Below, piece by piece: positions 36,033 to 45,550 of a stretch of DNA of 64,000 bases. A model generated the notes under the pieces. It was given only the letters and a program-made list of their open reading frames with translations. It did not search any database and was not told where the DNA came from. The DNA comes from Streptomyces sp. DH5 (GTDB taxonomy: Bacteria > Actinomycetota > Actinomycetes > Streptomycetales > Streptomycetaceae): contig NZ_JAHWGP010000001.1 in NCBI RefSeq assembly GCF_020873915.1, positions 248,001 through 312,000 on the forward strand. Reading direction: 5' to 3'. Both the position numbers and the translations under genes were made by a program. Position 1 is the stretch's first letter. Each line of letters begins with the position of its first letter.

Positions 36033-36724
36033 GTGGCGCTCCGTACCCGGTGCGCGGTGGTCGCACGGCGAGTGCTCGGGACCGGGGTGTGCGCGCATCT
36101 CAGACCGACGATGTGTCGCTGTGCGCCAGTGAACTGGTGGCCAATGCCCTGCCGCACGGAGTGCCACCCGGCCGGGGGTTCCTGCCCGGGCTGCTGCCGT
36201 GCGCCGACGGCGTCCGTGTGGAGGTGCACGAGAGTGGGGGAGGCATGCCCGCCGTACCCGGCCACAGGCCCGACGGGAACGGACGCGGGTTGCTGCCCGT
36301 GGCCGGACCGGCGGACGGGCGGGAGGTGAGGGAGCGGGAGCCGGGCGAGGTCGTGTGGTGCGCGTTCGCCCTCACCGCCGTGCCGTCACGCGGCGCTGCC
36401 GGACAGTTCGCCCCCGCCCTGACGGCCTTCCCGCCGACCCGGTGGCGTGTCCTCCAGCGCCGGGCGAACGGGACGACCGGCCCGCAGGGGCCGCCCGGTC
36501 CGGGGAGCCGACGGCGTCGCCCGCGCGCGGGACGGCGACGCACGGTTGATCACCGCCCGTTCCGCCCTCGGGGCAGCCGGCGCCTCGGGCCGCCGAGGAC
36601 ACCGGTGGTGCCGCGGACCGGCCGCCCCGCCGCGGTGGTCCGGACACGGCGCTTCCGCACCGCCCGCGCCTCTTGCCGTGCCCGGCGCATGCCCATCCCT
36701 TTCGTGTTCCTTAGCATGGTGTGA
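36033..36724 (+). pseudogene. frameshifted HATPase_c (RsbW-like) regulator
   Basis: Histidine-kinase-like ATPase of the Streptomyces anti-sigma/RsbW type, broken near 36100. Frame of 36033 gives the first helix (VVARRVLGTGVCAHL); the following domain, DDVSLCASELVANALPHG with the N-box, VEVHESGGG and GRGLLPVAG, is in the next frame. One inserted base at about 36100 would restore AHL-Q-TDDVSLCASEL, the family sequence. After the domain the frame runs on for about 110 low-complexity residues. Listed as a pseudogene unless the shift is a sequence error. Upstream, 35711-36010, I see no gene. Confidence 0.65.
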
Positions 36725-36767
36725 GCCGATTGCGGCGGGTGTGCCATCCGTCAGGGACGAGAACGCG

Positions 36768-39293
36768 GTGACGAGACAACAGCACGCGTCCGGGCTGTCT
36801 GGTGTCCAGGGAGCGGAGCGCGCCGAGGGCCTGCCGTTCCACCCGCCCGCTCTGGCCGCCGTCCGCGTGGCGGCCGGGATCTCGGCGCTGCTCGCCGCCC
36901 TCCTGGGCCTGGTGGGCCTGACCGGGTGGATCCTCGACGCCGACGTGCTGAAGAGCGTGCTGCCCGGTGTCGCGGTGTCCATGAAGGCGAACACCGCCCT
37001 GGCCGTCGTGGCGCTCGGAGCCTCGCTGTTCCTCGTGGCGCGCGGGCCGGTGCACCACCCGTGGGTGACCACGGCGGCCCGCACGGCGGCAGCCCTGGCA
37101 CTGCTGCTCGGTGCACTCACCCTGGCCGAGTACGTCACCGGGACCGGCCTCGGCATCGACGAGGCCCTCTTCGAGGACGACACCGCGGGCGTCCAGACCG
37201 AGGCGCCGGGACGGATGGCGCCGAACACCGCCGCGGCCCTGACGCTCGCCGGCGCGGCGTCCCTGTGCGCGAGTACGCACCGGCTCCCCGCGTGGATCAG
37301 CCAGTTCATGGGGCTGGTGGTCGGGGCCCTCGGCATGCTGCGGCTGTACGGGGCCGCCTACGAGGTGTCCGAGCTGGAGCGGTTCGGCGCCTACACGGGC
37401 ATGGCGCTGCACACCGCGTCGGCTCTTGTCCTCCTGGGCGCGGCCGCCTTCACGCTCCGGCCGGACGAGGGGCTGACCGGGCTCGTCATGAACGCGGGTA
37501 CGACGGGCGCGCTGGGGCGCCGCCTGCTCGTCACCGCCGTGGTCGTGCCGCCTCTGCTGGGCTGGGGCGTCCTGGCCGGCGAGAGCGCGGGGCTGTTCGG
37601 GCCCAGGCTGGCGACCGCCCTCCTGGTGTGGGGCCACGTCGCCGCCCTGACCGTGGTGGTCTTCGCGGTCCTGGCGGTGGGCCGCCGCACCGAGGTGTCC
37701 CATGCCCGTCTGGCATGGCAGGTGCGCCAGAACGAACTGTTGCAGGACTTCATGGACCACACGCCCGCGGCGGTGTTCATCAAGGACCTGGAGGGCCGCT
37801 TCCTCGCGGTCAACACGCAGTTCGAGGAGAGCCTGAGGGTGGACCGCGACCGGGTGCTGGGCCGCCGCGACCTGGACGTCATGCCGGCCGGCCTCGCCCG
37901 TCACGCGCGGGACGCCGACCTCGCGATGCTGGCCCGGGGCAGGCCCGTGCAGCGGGAGGAACAGCTCACCCTGCCCGACGGTCCACGGGAGTGCCTGACC
38001 ACCCTGTTCCCGCTCAACGACGCGTCCGGTGCCGCCTACGCCGTGGGCGGCGTGGTCACCGACGTCACCGAACGCGTCGCCGCCCAGCGCGAGGTGCAGC
38101 GGGCGCACCGGCGGTTCCGCGCGCTGCTGGAGTCCGCACCCGACGCCACGCTCATCACGGACGGCAGCGGCACCGTCGTCATGGCCAACGCCCAGGTGGA
38201 GCGCGTGTTCGGCCGGTCGCCCGGCGACCTCGTCGGCACCCGGGCCGCAGACCTGGCGCCCGCCTCGACGCGTCGGCGGCAGGGCGCCCTCCTCGACGCC
38301 TACCTGCGACGGCGCGACCCGCGGCCGGCGGTCGTGGACCGGAACCTGCACGGGCTGCGCGGGGACGGCTCCGCCTTCCCCGTCGAGGTCAGCGTCAGCA
38401 GTCTCCAGGCCGAACGGGAGACCCTGGCCGTGCTGTTCGTACGGGACATCACCGACCGCAGGCGGGCGGAGGCCGAGCGCGCCGAACGCTACGAGCAGCA
38501 GCGGCACATCGCGTACACCCTGCAGCACAGCCTGATGGGGGAGCCGCCCACCCTCGCGCACCTGCCCAGCGCGTACCGGTACCTGGCGTCCGTGCAGGAC
38601 CCCGGGGTCGGCGGCGACTGGTTCGACATCATCCCCCTCGGCGGCCGCCGCACGGGCGTCGTCATCGGCGACGTGATGGGCCGGGGACTGGAGGCCGCGG
38701 CCGTCATGGGACAGCTGCGCGCCGCCTCCCACGCGCTGGCCCGTACGGGCGCGGCCCCCAGCTCGCTGATGACCTCACTGGACGCGTTCGTCGGCGACCT
38801 GCCCGGCCAGCTCGTCACCTGCCTCTACCTGATCCTGGACCAGGGCACCTGCGAGGTCGCCGTGTGCTCGGCGGGCCACCTGCCCGTCATCGTCCTGCCT
38901 CCCGGCGGGCCCCCCGGCCGGCTGGGGACCCCCGTCGGCGTGCCCCTCGGAGTCAACGACCCGGGCGGAGGCGGGCTGCCGTTCGAGGAGACGACCTTGC
39001 CGCTGCCGCCGGGCAGCGTCCTCGTCCTCTACACCGACGGGCTGGTCGAACAGCCGGGCGCCGACATCGAGGCGCGGATCGACGTCCTCGCCCGCACCGC
39101 CGCCGTCGTGCTGGGGGGCACCCGCGCCGACCCGGAGATCCTCGACCGGGCGGCTGACCGGCTCATCACCACCCTCATCACCGCCCCGGCCGACCACGAC
39201 GACGACGTGACCCTGCTCCTTCTCGGCGTGCCCGGCCCGGACGGGGCGAAGGGGGCGGACGGGACGGACGGGGCGGACGACACCGACCGCTGA
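36768..39293 (+). CDS. PAS/PP2C (SpoIIE-type) phosphatase with membrane sensor
   Basis: 841 aa. About seven or eight membrane helices at residues 25-310, then two PAS domains (about 325-435, DHTPAAVFIKDLEGRFLAVN; and 450-565, ESAPDATLITDGSG) and a C-terminal SpoIIE-type PP2C domain (about 577-830) with DPGVGGDWFDIIPLGG, GDVMGRGLEAA, and the metal-site DHDDDVTLLLL. This is a serine/threonine phosphatase that dephosphorylates anti-sigma antagonists. GTG at 36768 has AGGGACGAG upstream. A broken RsbW-like ATPase lies directly upstream, the usual partner class. Confidence 0.87.
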   Translation: MTRQQHASGLSGVQGAERAEGLPFHPPALAAVRVAAGISALLAALLGLVGLTGWILDADVLKSVLPGVAVSMKANTALAVVALGASLFLVARGPVHHPWVTTAARTAAALALLLGALTLAEYVTGTGLGIDEALFEDDTAGVQTEAPGRMAPNTAAALTLAGAASLCASTHRLPAWISQFMGLVVGALGMLRLYGAAYEVSELERFGAYTGMALHTASALVLLGAAAFTLRPDEGLTGLVMNAGTTGALGRRLLVTAVVVPPLLGWGVLAGESAGLFGPRLATALLVWGHVAALTVVVFAVLAVGRRTEVSHARLAWQVRQNELLQDFMDHTPAAVFIKDLEGRFLAVNTQFEESLRVDRDRVLGRRDLDVMPAGLARHARDADLAMLARGRPVQREEQLTLPDGPRECLTTLFPLNDASGAAYAVGGVVTDVTERVAAQREVQRAHRRFRALLESAPDATLITDGSGTVVMANAQVERVFGRSPGDLVGTRAADLAPASTRRRQGALLDAYLRRRDPRPAVVDRNLHGLRGDGSAFPVEVSVSSLQAERETLAVLFVRDITDRRRAEAERAERYEQQRHIAYTLQHSLMGEPPTLAHLPSAYRYLASVQDPGVGGDWFDIIPLGGRRTGVVIGDVMGRGLEAAAVMGQLRAASHALARTGAAPSSLMTSLDAFVGDLPGQLVTCLYLILDQGTCEVAVCSAGHLPVIVLPPGGPPGRLGTPVGVPLGVNDPGGGGLPFEETTLPLPPGSVLVLYTDGLVEQPGADIEARIDVLARTAAVVLGGTRADPEILDRAADRLITTLITAPADHDDDVTLLLLGVPGPDGAKGADGTDGADDTDR

Positions 39294-39314
39294 CAGGGTG
39301 CGGGTGCGAAGGCC

Positions 39315-40238
39315 CTAGGAAGACCGGAGCACCTCCGCCACCGACGCGATCGTCTCCGGCCCCACCCGGCAGCACCCGCCGATCAACCGGGCCCCCGCCT
39401 CCCGCCACCCCGTGACGCGGGAGGCGGTGAACGTCGGACGTCCGGTCCACGCCCGCGCCCCCGCGTCCCACGTCTCACCGCTGTTGGGGTAGACCACGAC
39501 GGGTTTGCCGGTGACGCGGGCGGCGAGGGCGACGGCGTGGTCGGCGTCCTCGGGTGTGCAGCAGTTCACGCCGACGGCGATCACCTCGTCCGCCCGCGCG
39601 GCCAGGGCGAAGGCCTCCTCCAGGGGCCGGCCCGCGCGGGTGCGGCCGCCGGCCGCCGAGTACGACAGCCAGGCCGGTGTGCCGAGGCCGCGCAGCGCAC
39701 GCAGCAGCGCCTCGGCCTCGTCCGTGTCGGGAATCGTCTCCAGGGCCAGCACGTCCGGACGGGCGGCGGCCAGGACCTCCATCCGGGGTCGGTGGAAGCG
39801 TTCCAGCTCCGTGACCGACAGACCGTACCGGCCCCGGTACTCGGAACCGTCCGCGAGCATCGCCCCGTACGGGCCGACCGAGGCCGCCACCCAGAGCGGG
39901 CGGGACGCCCCGGCCCGCCGGCCCGCCGTACGGGCGCACTCCACGCTCAGCGCGAGCAGGGAGGCCGCCTCGTCCCGGCCGATGCCGCGCCGCGCGAAAC
40001 CCTCGAACGTCGCCTGGTAGCTCGCCGTGATCGCCACGTCCGCACCCGCCTCGAAGTAGGCGCGGTGTGCCCCGGTCACCGCCTCCGGCTCCTCGGCGAG
40101 CAGCCGGGCGGACCACAGCGCGTCGCTCAGGTCGTGCCCCGCGGACGCGAGCTGGTTGGACATGCCGCCGTCGAGGACGACCGTGCGGCCGTCGGCCAGC
40201 GCCTCGGCGAGGGTGGGAGTGGTGGTGCCGGTACTCAT
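39315..40238 (-). CDS. mmuM: homocysteine S-methyltransferase
   Basis: 307 aa. Zinc-dependent methyltransferase that regenerates methionine from homocysteine using S-methylmethionine or SAM. Conserved VLDGGMSNQL at the N-terminus, ALETIPDTDEAEALL, and the zinc-binding cysteines in GVNCC (Cys226) and IGGCCR (Cys289, Cys290). Start ATG at 40238 matches MmuM N-termini. It is divergent from the LAL regulator, 100 bp apart. Confidence 0.88.
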   Translation of the reverse strand: MSTGTTTPTLAEALADGRTVVLDGGMSNQLASAGHDLSDALWSARLLAEEPEAVTGAHRAYFEAGADVAITASYQATFEGFARRGIGRDEAASLLALSVECARTAGRRAGASRPLWVAASVGPYGAMLADGSEYRGRYGLSVTELERFHRPRMEVLAAARPDVLALETIPDTDEAEALLRALRGLGTPAWLSYSAAGGRTRAGRPLEEAFALAARADEVIAVGVNCCTPEDADHAVALAARVTGKPVVVYPNSGETWDAGARAWTGRPTFTASRVTGWREAGARLIGGCCRVGPETIASVAEVLRSS

Positions 40239-40338
40239 GGCTCCGACGGTAGTGCGCGCACCGGTCACGGCGCGCCGTCCGGCCGCACTGCTGGGATGCT
40301 GGGAGGGAGCACAGCCGTGGCCGGAGAGAGCGGGGTCG

Positions 40339-43014
40339 GTGGGTGCCGTGACCGGGGCAGATGGACAGGAAGCGGATGCGGCCTCGCGGAGACGGTTCGT
40401 CGACCCGCACGGGGACCCGTTCCTGCGGACCCGGTTCGCCGTCCCCGCGCGTCCCGCGACGTTCCTGCCGCGCCCCCGGCTGACCGGGCACCTGGACGAG
40501 GCCCTGCGCACCCCGCTGACCATGGTCAACGGGGCGGCCGGGGCCGGGAAGAGCCTGCTGGTCGCCGACTGGGTGCGCCATCTGGACCGGCAGGGCGGAC
40601 CGCCCGTCGCCTGGCTCACCACCGACGCGGTCGGGGACGCGCCCGGGATGTTCTGGGCGTACCTGTTGCAGGCCCTGCGCGTCGCCGGTGTCCCGCCGGG
40701 TGCGGATATCGGGTTCCCGGCGGACGCCAACCGGCTGAGCCCCGCCCTGCGGTCCCGGCTCGCCGCCGGGCTCAGCGCCCGGGAGGAGCCCGTGGTCGTG
40801 GTGCTCGACGAGTTCGACCGGGTGACCTCCCCGCGGATCGCCGAGCAGCTGGAGTTCGTCCTGCACCACGCGGGGCCGGGACTGCGGCTGGTCCTCGTCA
40901 CCCGCACGGAGCCGCTGCTGCCCCTGCACCGCTACCGGGCCGCCGGTGAACTGACGGAGATCAGGGACGCCGAGCTGGCGTTCACCCCCCACGAGGCGGC
41001 CCGGCTGATGGAGCTGCACGGGCTGCGGCTGCCCCCGGCCGCGGTGCGCGGACTCGTGGAACGCACCCGGGGGTGGGCCGCCGGGCTGCGGCTGTCCGCG
41101 CTGGCGGCGGGGCAGAGCCCGGACCCGGAGGCGTATGTGGCGGAGTTCGAGGCGGACCGGAGCACGATCGCCGACTTCCTGCTGGCGGAGGTGCTGAAAC
41201 GGCAGGACGCCGGGACCCAGGAACTGCTGCTGCGGGTGAGCGTGCTCGACCGGTTCTCTCCCGCACTGGCCGACGCGGTCACCGGGCGCGACGACGCCGC
41301 GGGCAGGCTGGCGCGGCTGAGCCGGGACAACGCCTTCGTCGAGCACGCCGGGCACGGCCTGTACCGCCTCCACCCCCTGTTCGCGGAGATCCTCCGCGCC
41401 CACCTGCGGATGCGGCGGCCCGGCCGGGAGCCCGAGCTGCACCTGCGGGCCGCCGCGTGGCTGCGGCGCTCCGGGGAGCTCGCGGAGGCGCTCGGGCACG
41501 GGGCCGCCGCCGGTGACTGGGAGTTCACCGCCGGTGCCCTGGTCGACGACCTCGCCATCGGACAGTTCTTCACCGGGCTGCGCTCCGACGCGGTGACCGG
41601 GCTGTTCGCCCGGATGGGACGGGAGAGCGCGGGGCCCGCCCCGGAACTGGTGCGGGCGGCCGGCCTGCTCGCCCGGTGCGAACTCGACGCGGGGCTGACC
41701 CATCTGCATCGTGCCCAGGACGAGCTGGGGGAGTACGACGGCACGCCGGACGCGGCGGCCGTCCGGTTGACCTGCGCCCTGCTGGAGGCGCTCGCCGCCC
41801 GGATGGCCGGCTCGCCGGACCGGGCGGAGGACGCCGCGCGGGCGGCCGGAAAGCTGTGGGGAGCGGTCCCCGAAGGGCTGCTGGACCGGCATCCGGAACT
41901 CACCGCGCTGCTGCTGGACCACCTGGGGTCGGCGCGGCTGTGGGCCGGGCACTTCGCACAGGCACGGGCAGCCCTCGCGGCGGTGGCGGACGCCGCCCCG
42001 GGCGCGGCCACGGCGCTCCCGCGGGAGGACTCGCTGGGCAGGCTCGCCCTGATCGACCACCTGCACGGCTGGCCGGGCAGCGCCGAACACAAGGCCCGCG
42101 AGGCCCTCGCCGAGACGGAACGGTTCGGCCTGCCCCAGCCGTCCGGGGCCGGAGTCGAACGGCTCGTCCTGGCCGCCGTCGCCGTGGACCGCGACGAGCT
42201 GGGGCAGGCGCAGGCCCTGCTCGACACGTCGGCCGGGTCGCACCCCGCGCTGCGGGACCCCGTACTGCAGGCCGGACGCGCTCTGACGGCCGCCCGTCTG
42301 CACCTGGCGCGAGGCGACGCGGAGGCCGCGCTCAAGACGGTGCAGGCGGAGGTGCCGGCCGAGGCGGCCTCGCCGTGGGCACGCGGGGAGGCCACGCTCA
42401 TCGCGGCCGCCGCGCATCTCGCCGAGGGCCGGACGCGGACGGCCGGGGAACTGCTGGCGGAGGTGCCCGACGAGCAGGTGGCGTGCGCGGTGGGGGCCGC
42501 GCGGCTCCACCTCGCCACCGGGCGGGCCGCCGAGGCCGTACGCCTGCTCGACCGGGTGCGCCCGGAGGAAAGGGCAGGCCCCGCGGTGACCGTCCGGGCC
42601 GCGCTGGTGCGGGCGCAGGCCGCGCACGAGGCCGGGGACGGCGCGACCGCACGGCGGCTCGTGGCGCGGGCCCTGGCCCAGGCGCGGCGGGAGCTACTGC
42701 GCCGGCCCTTCCGCGAGGCCGGGCCGTGGCTACGGCCGTACCTGGGCACGGCGTCGTCGCGCCGGCTGGCGCCCGGCACCGGTCCCTCCCCGCGCCGGCC
42801 CGGGCCGCCGCCCCCGCTCGTCGAGGAACTCAGCGGGCGCGAGCGCGACGTGCTGCGGCGGCTGGCGATGGCGATGTCCACCGAGGAGATCGCCGCCGAC
42901 CTGTACGTGTCGGTGAACACGGTCAAGACCCACCTGAAGAGCGTCTACCGGAAACTGTCGGTCAACCGCCGCAACGAGGCGGTACGCCGCGCCCGTGACC
43001 TGGACCTGCTGTGA
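40339..43014 (+). CDS. LAL-type (MalT-like) LuxR regulator
   Basis: 891 aa from the GTG at 40339 (a second GTG at 40348 is possible). Walker A GAAGAGKS (Lys71) opens a MalT-like NTPase domain with VVVVLDEFDRV as Walker B, followed by TPR-like helices in the middle and a C-terminal LuxR helix-turn-helix (about residues 830-888, LSGRERDVLRRLAMAMSTEE and VSVNTVKTHLKSVYRKL). Large ATP-binding LuxR proteins activate transport or metabolite operons on inducer binding. An MFS gene follows 13 bp downstream, so it may control its own operon. Confidence 0.88.
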   Translation: MGAVTGADGQEADAASRRRFVDPHGDPFLRTRFAVPARPATFLPRPRLTGHLDEALRTPLTMVNGAAGAGKSLLVADWVRHLDRQGGPPVAWLTTDAVGDAPGMFWAYLLQALRVAGVPPGADIGFPADANRLSPALRSRLAAGLSAREEPVVVVLDEFDRVTSPRIAEQLEFVLHHAGPGLRLVLVTRTEPLLPLHRYRAAGELTEIRDAELAFTPHEAARLMELHGLRLPPAAVRGLVERTRGWAAGLRLSALAAGQSPDPEAYVAEFEADRSTIADFLLAEVLKRQDAGTQELLLRVSVLDRFSPALADAVTGRDDAAGRLARLSRDNAFVEHAGHGLYRLHPLFAEILRAHLRMRRPGREPELHLRAAAWLRRSGELAEALGHGAAAGDWEFTAGALVDDLAIGQFFTGLRSDAVTGLFARMGRESAGPAPELVRAAGLLARCELDAGLTHLHRAQDELGEYDGTPDAAAVRLTCALLEALAARMAGSPDRAEDAARAAGKLWGAVPEGLLDRHPELTALLLDHLGSARLWAGHFAQARAALAAVADAAPGAATALPREDSLGRLALIDHLHGWPGSAEHKAREALAETERFGLPQPSGAGVERLVLAAVAVDRDELGQAQALLDTSAGSHPALRDPVLQAGRALTAARLHLARGDAEAALKTVQAEVPAEAASPWARGEATLIAAAAHLAEGRTRTAGELLAEVPDEQVACAVGAARLHLATGRAAEAVRLLDRVRPEERAGPAVTVRAALVRAQAAHEAGDGATARRLVARALAQARRELLRRPFREAGPWLRPYLGTASSRRLAPGTGPSPRRPGPPPPLVEELSGRERDVLRRLAMAMSTEEIAADLYVSVNTVKTHLKSVYRKLSVNRRNEAVRRARDLDLL

Positions 43015-43027
43015 CGAGGGAGATGCC

Positions 43028-44656
43028 GTGACGCACTGGCGGGCGCTGGCCGTCCTGGGGACCGCACAGTTCCTGATGGTCCTCGACACCTCGGTCATGA
43101 ACGTCTCCATCAGCCGACTCGTCGACGACTTCGACACCGAGGTCACCGCGATCCAGGCCGTCATCACGCTGTACGCGCTGGTCATGGCGGCCTTCATGAT
43201 CATCGGCGGGCGGCTGGGGGACATCCTCGGACGGCGGCGCGTCTTCCTCGGCGGTCTGGTCCTCTACGCCACCGGCTCGGCGCTGACCGCCGTCGCGCCC
43301 ACCCTGTGGGTGCTGGTCCTCGGCTGGTCCGTCATCGAGGGGCTCGGCGCCGCGCTGGTGCTGCCCGCGATGGCGGCGCTCGTCGCCGAGTCCTACCGCG
43401 GCCGGGACCGGGCCGTCGCCTACGGCGTCGTCGGCGGGCTGGCCGGTGCCGGGATCGCCGTGGGCCCCCTGCTCGGCGGCTGGGTGACCACGTACCTCAC
43501 CTGGCGGCTGGTCTTCGCGGGCGAGGTCGTCGTCGTGCTGGCGATCCTCCTGCTGCGCGGCGCGATCACCGAGACGCCCGGGACGGCGGCACGCCCCCGG
43601 CTGGACGGGGTCGGTGCGGCGCTCTCCGCGGGGGGCCTGGCGCTCGGCGTGCTCGGTGTGCTGCAGAGCGGCACCTGGGGCTGGGTGCAGCCGCGCAATC
43701 CGCCCTTCACCGTCCTCGGCTTCGCGCCGACCCTGTTCGTCATCGGCGCCGGGGTGGCGGTCCTCGCGGCCTTCCGCCGGTGGGAGCACCGCCGGGACCG
43801 GCGCGGCGACGAACCGCTGGTGCACCTGTCCCTGCTGCGCCGGCCCGCGCTGGCCTCCGGCCTGATGTCGCTGGTCAGCCAGAACCTGATCCTGCTGGGG
43901 CTGTTCTTCACCATCCCCCTGTACCTCCAGGTCGTGCAGGGCTTCGACGCCTTCGAGACGGGGCTGAGGCTGCTGCCGGTGTCCGCGACCATGCTGGTGA
44001 CCTCGCTCGGCGCGGCCCGGCTGGGGCGCCTGGCGGGCCCGCGCCGGATCGTCCGGCTGGCCCTGGTCACCGTGGCGGCGGCCGTCGTGTGGCTGCTGGC
44101 CACCATCGACCCGGTCATCGACGACGCCCAGTTCGCCGGGGCGATGGCCCTGCTGGGCGTCGGCATGGGCCTGTTCGCCTCGCAGCTCGGCAACGTCGTC
44201 CAGTCCGCCGCGGGGGAGGAGGAACGCAGCGAGGTCGGCGGACTCCAGTACACGGCCCAGAACCTGGGCTCGGCCCTCGGCACGGCGCTGATCGGGTCGC
44301 TGCTCGTCGGCTCCCTGGCCCAGGCCTTCACCACGCAGGTGGAGGACGACGCCCGGCTGTCGCAGGAGGCCCGGCAGGAGGTCGGCGTCGCCCTCGAGGC
44401 CGGCGTCACCTTCGTCCCCACCGGGCAGGTGCGCGAGGCGGCCGTCCGCGCCGGACTGCCGCCGGAGGAGGTGGACGCCGTGACGGACTCCTACGCGTCG
44501 GCGCAGCTCGACGGACTGAAGGCGGCGATCCTCGCCACCGGCGGCGTCACCCTCGCGAGCTTCCTGGTCACCTCCGGCCTTCCGGGTCCGGCACCCGGAC
44601 GCGCCCGGGGCCCGGCAGCGGAAGGCCGGGGCCCGGCCGGTCGGAGGGAGCCGTGA
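43028..44656 (+). CDS. MFS drug exporter, EmrB/QacA (DHA2) type
   Basis: 542 aa, 14 predicted helices of the DHA2 family. N-terminal motif FLMVLDTSVMNVSISRL, then motif A-like GGRLGDILGRRRVFLGG and motif C in GLAGAGIAVGPLLGGW. GTG at 43028 follows GAGGGAG by 7 nt and comes 13 bp after the LAL gene. The next gene overlaps its stop (ATGA). Expected to export a drug or metabolite by proton antiport; substrate unknown. Confidence 0.88.
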   Translation: MTHWRALAVLGTAQFLMVLDTSVMNVSISRLVDDFDTEVTAIQAVITLYALVMAAFMIIGGRLGDILGRRRVFLGGLVLYATGSALTAVAPTLWVLVLGWSVIEGLGAALVLPAMAALVAESYRGRDRAVAYGVVGGLAGAGIAVGPLLGGWVTTYLTWRLVFAGEVVVVLAILLLRGAITETPGTAARPRLDGVGAALSAGGLALGVLGVLQSGTWGWVQPRNPPFTVLGFAPTLFVIGAGVAVLAAFRRWEHRRDRRGDEPLVHLSLLRRPALASGLMSLVSQNLILLGLFFTIPLYLQVVQGFDAFETGLRLLPVSATMLVTSLGAARLGRLAGPRRIVRLALVTVAAAVVWLLATIDPVIDDAQFAGAMALLGVGMGLFASQLGNVVQSAAGEEERSEVGGLQYTAQNLGSALGTALIGSLLVGSLAQAFTTQVEDDARLSQEARQEVGVALEAGVTFVPTGQVREAAVRAGLPPEEVDAVTDSYASAQLDGLKAAILATGGVTLASFLVTSGLPGPAPGRARGPAAEGRGPAGRREP

Positions 44657-45180
44657 TGTCCGACGCCGGACAGGCGGCCGCACACCCGCCCGCACGGGCC
44701 GCCGACCGCGGGACGCACGCCGACTACACGGGCGGCGTCTACGGTTCCCTGCTCGCGGCCTCGGTGATCGTCGGGGCGGGCACGCTCGGCTCGTTCCCGC
44801 GGGTGGAACTGGTGCTGCTGCTGTTGCTCACCGGTGGGGTGTTCTGGATCGCCCACGTGCACGCGCAGCTGTTCGGGGAGCGGCTGGCGCGGCACGCGCC
44901 GGACCGTCGTGCCGTCGGGCGGGCGTGCCGGGAGGAGTGGACGATCGTGAAGGCCGCCGTGCCGCCGGCGGTCGCGGTCGCCGTCAGTCCCGCGCTCGGC
45001 CTCGGTGTGCAGGGCACCCAGTGGTTCGCCCTGTCCGTCGCCGTGACGGGTCAGGTGGGCTGGTCGGTGGCGGCGTCCCGCCGGGCCGGTGCCGGGCGGC
45101 GCCTGATCGTCCTGTCGGCCGCGGTGAACCTCGTCCTCGGCCTCGTGATCCTTTCCTGCAAGCTCTGGCTCAAGCGCTGA
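44656..45180 (+). CDS. small polytopic membrane protein
   Basis: 174 aa, unrecognised. The ATG is preceded by GGAGGGAG and overlaps the MFS stop by 1 bp. Four hydrophobic segments: GSLLAASVIVGAGTLGSF, VLLLLLTGGVFWIAHVH, AAVPPAVAVAVSPALGLGV and LIVLSAAVNLVLGLVILS. Co-translated with the exporter and presumably acts with it. Confidence 0.72.
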   Translation: MSDAGQAAAHPPARAADRGTHADYTGGVYGSLLAASVIVGAGTLGSFPRVELVLLLLLTGGVFWIAHVHAQLFGERLARHAPDRRAVGRACREEWTIVKAAVPPAVAVAVSPALGLGVQGTQWFALSVAVTGQVGWSVAASRRAGAGRRLIVLSAAVNLVLGLVILSCKLWLKR

Positions 45181-45337
45181 GCAGCGGGTGGGAAGCGCCC
45201 TCACCCACGGTGTCCCGCCCGGGTCCTCACCCACGCCCTCTCACCTGTACGGGGTGAGCCCGCCCGGCGCCCGGAGGCGGACCATCGCAGGTACGGGGGC
45301 GCGACCCATGCGATCCAGGCCATCCGGGGAGCAGCTC

Positions 45338-45535
45338 ATGCGCTACGAGATCCGTGTCGAGGGACATCTCTCGGAACCGCTGATCGGGGTTTTCCCGGAA
45401 CTCGAGCACGTGACGCTGTCGGGGCAGACCCTGCTCTTCGGACACGTCGTCGACGAGGCGCACTTCTACGGGCTGCTGGCCCGCTGCCAGTCCCTGGGCC
45501 TGCGGGTGCTGGAGATGCGCCAGGTGCCGGAGTGA
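45338..45535 (+). CDS. small conserved hypothetical protein
   Basis: 65 aa from the ATG at 45338, preceded by GGGGAGC. It begins MRYEIRVEGHLSEPLIGVFPE and ends with LLARCQSLGLRVLEMRQVPE, a compact alpha/beta pattern that recurs next to transporters in Streptomyces. An in-frame ATG at 45308 is possible. No function known. Confidence 0.6.
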   Translation: MRYEIRVEGHLSEPLIGVFPELEHVTLSGQTLLFGHVVDEAHFYGLLARCQSLGLRVLEMRQVPE

Positions 45536-45550
45536 CCCCCGGCCGGCCGG

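Noticed and set aside
39475-42627. very long antisense frame over the LAL regulator and mmuM
   Set aside because: Shadow of GC-rich coding; low-complexity composition and no start context.
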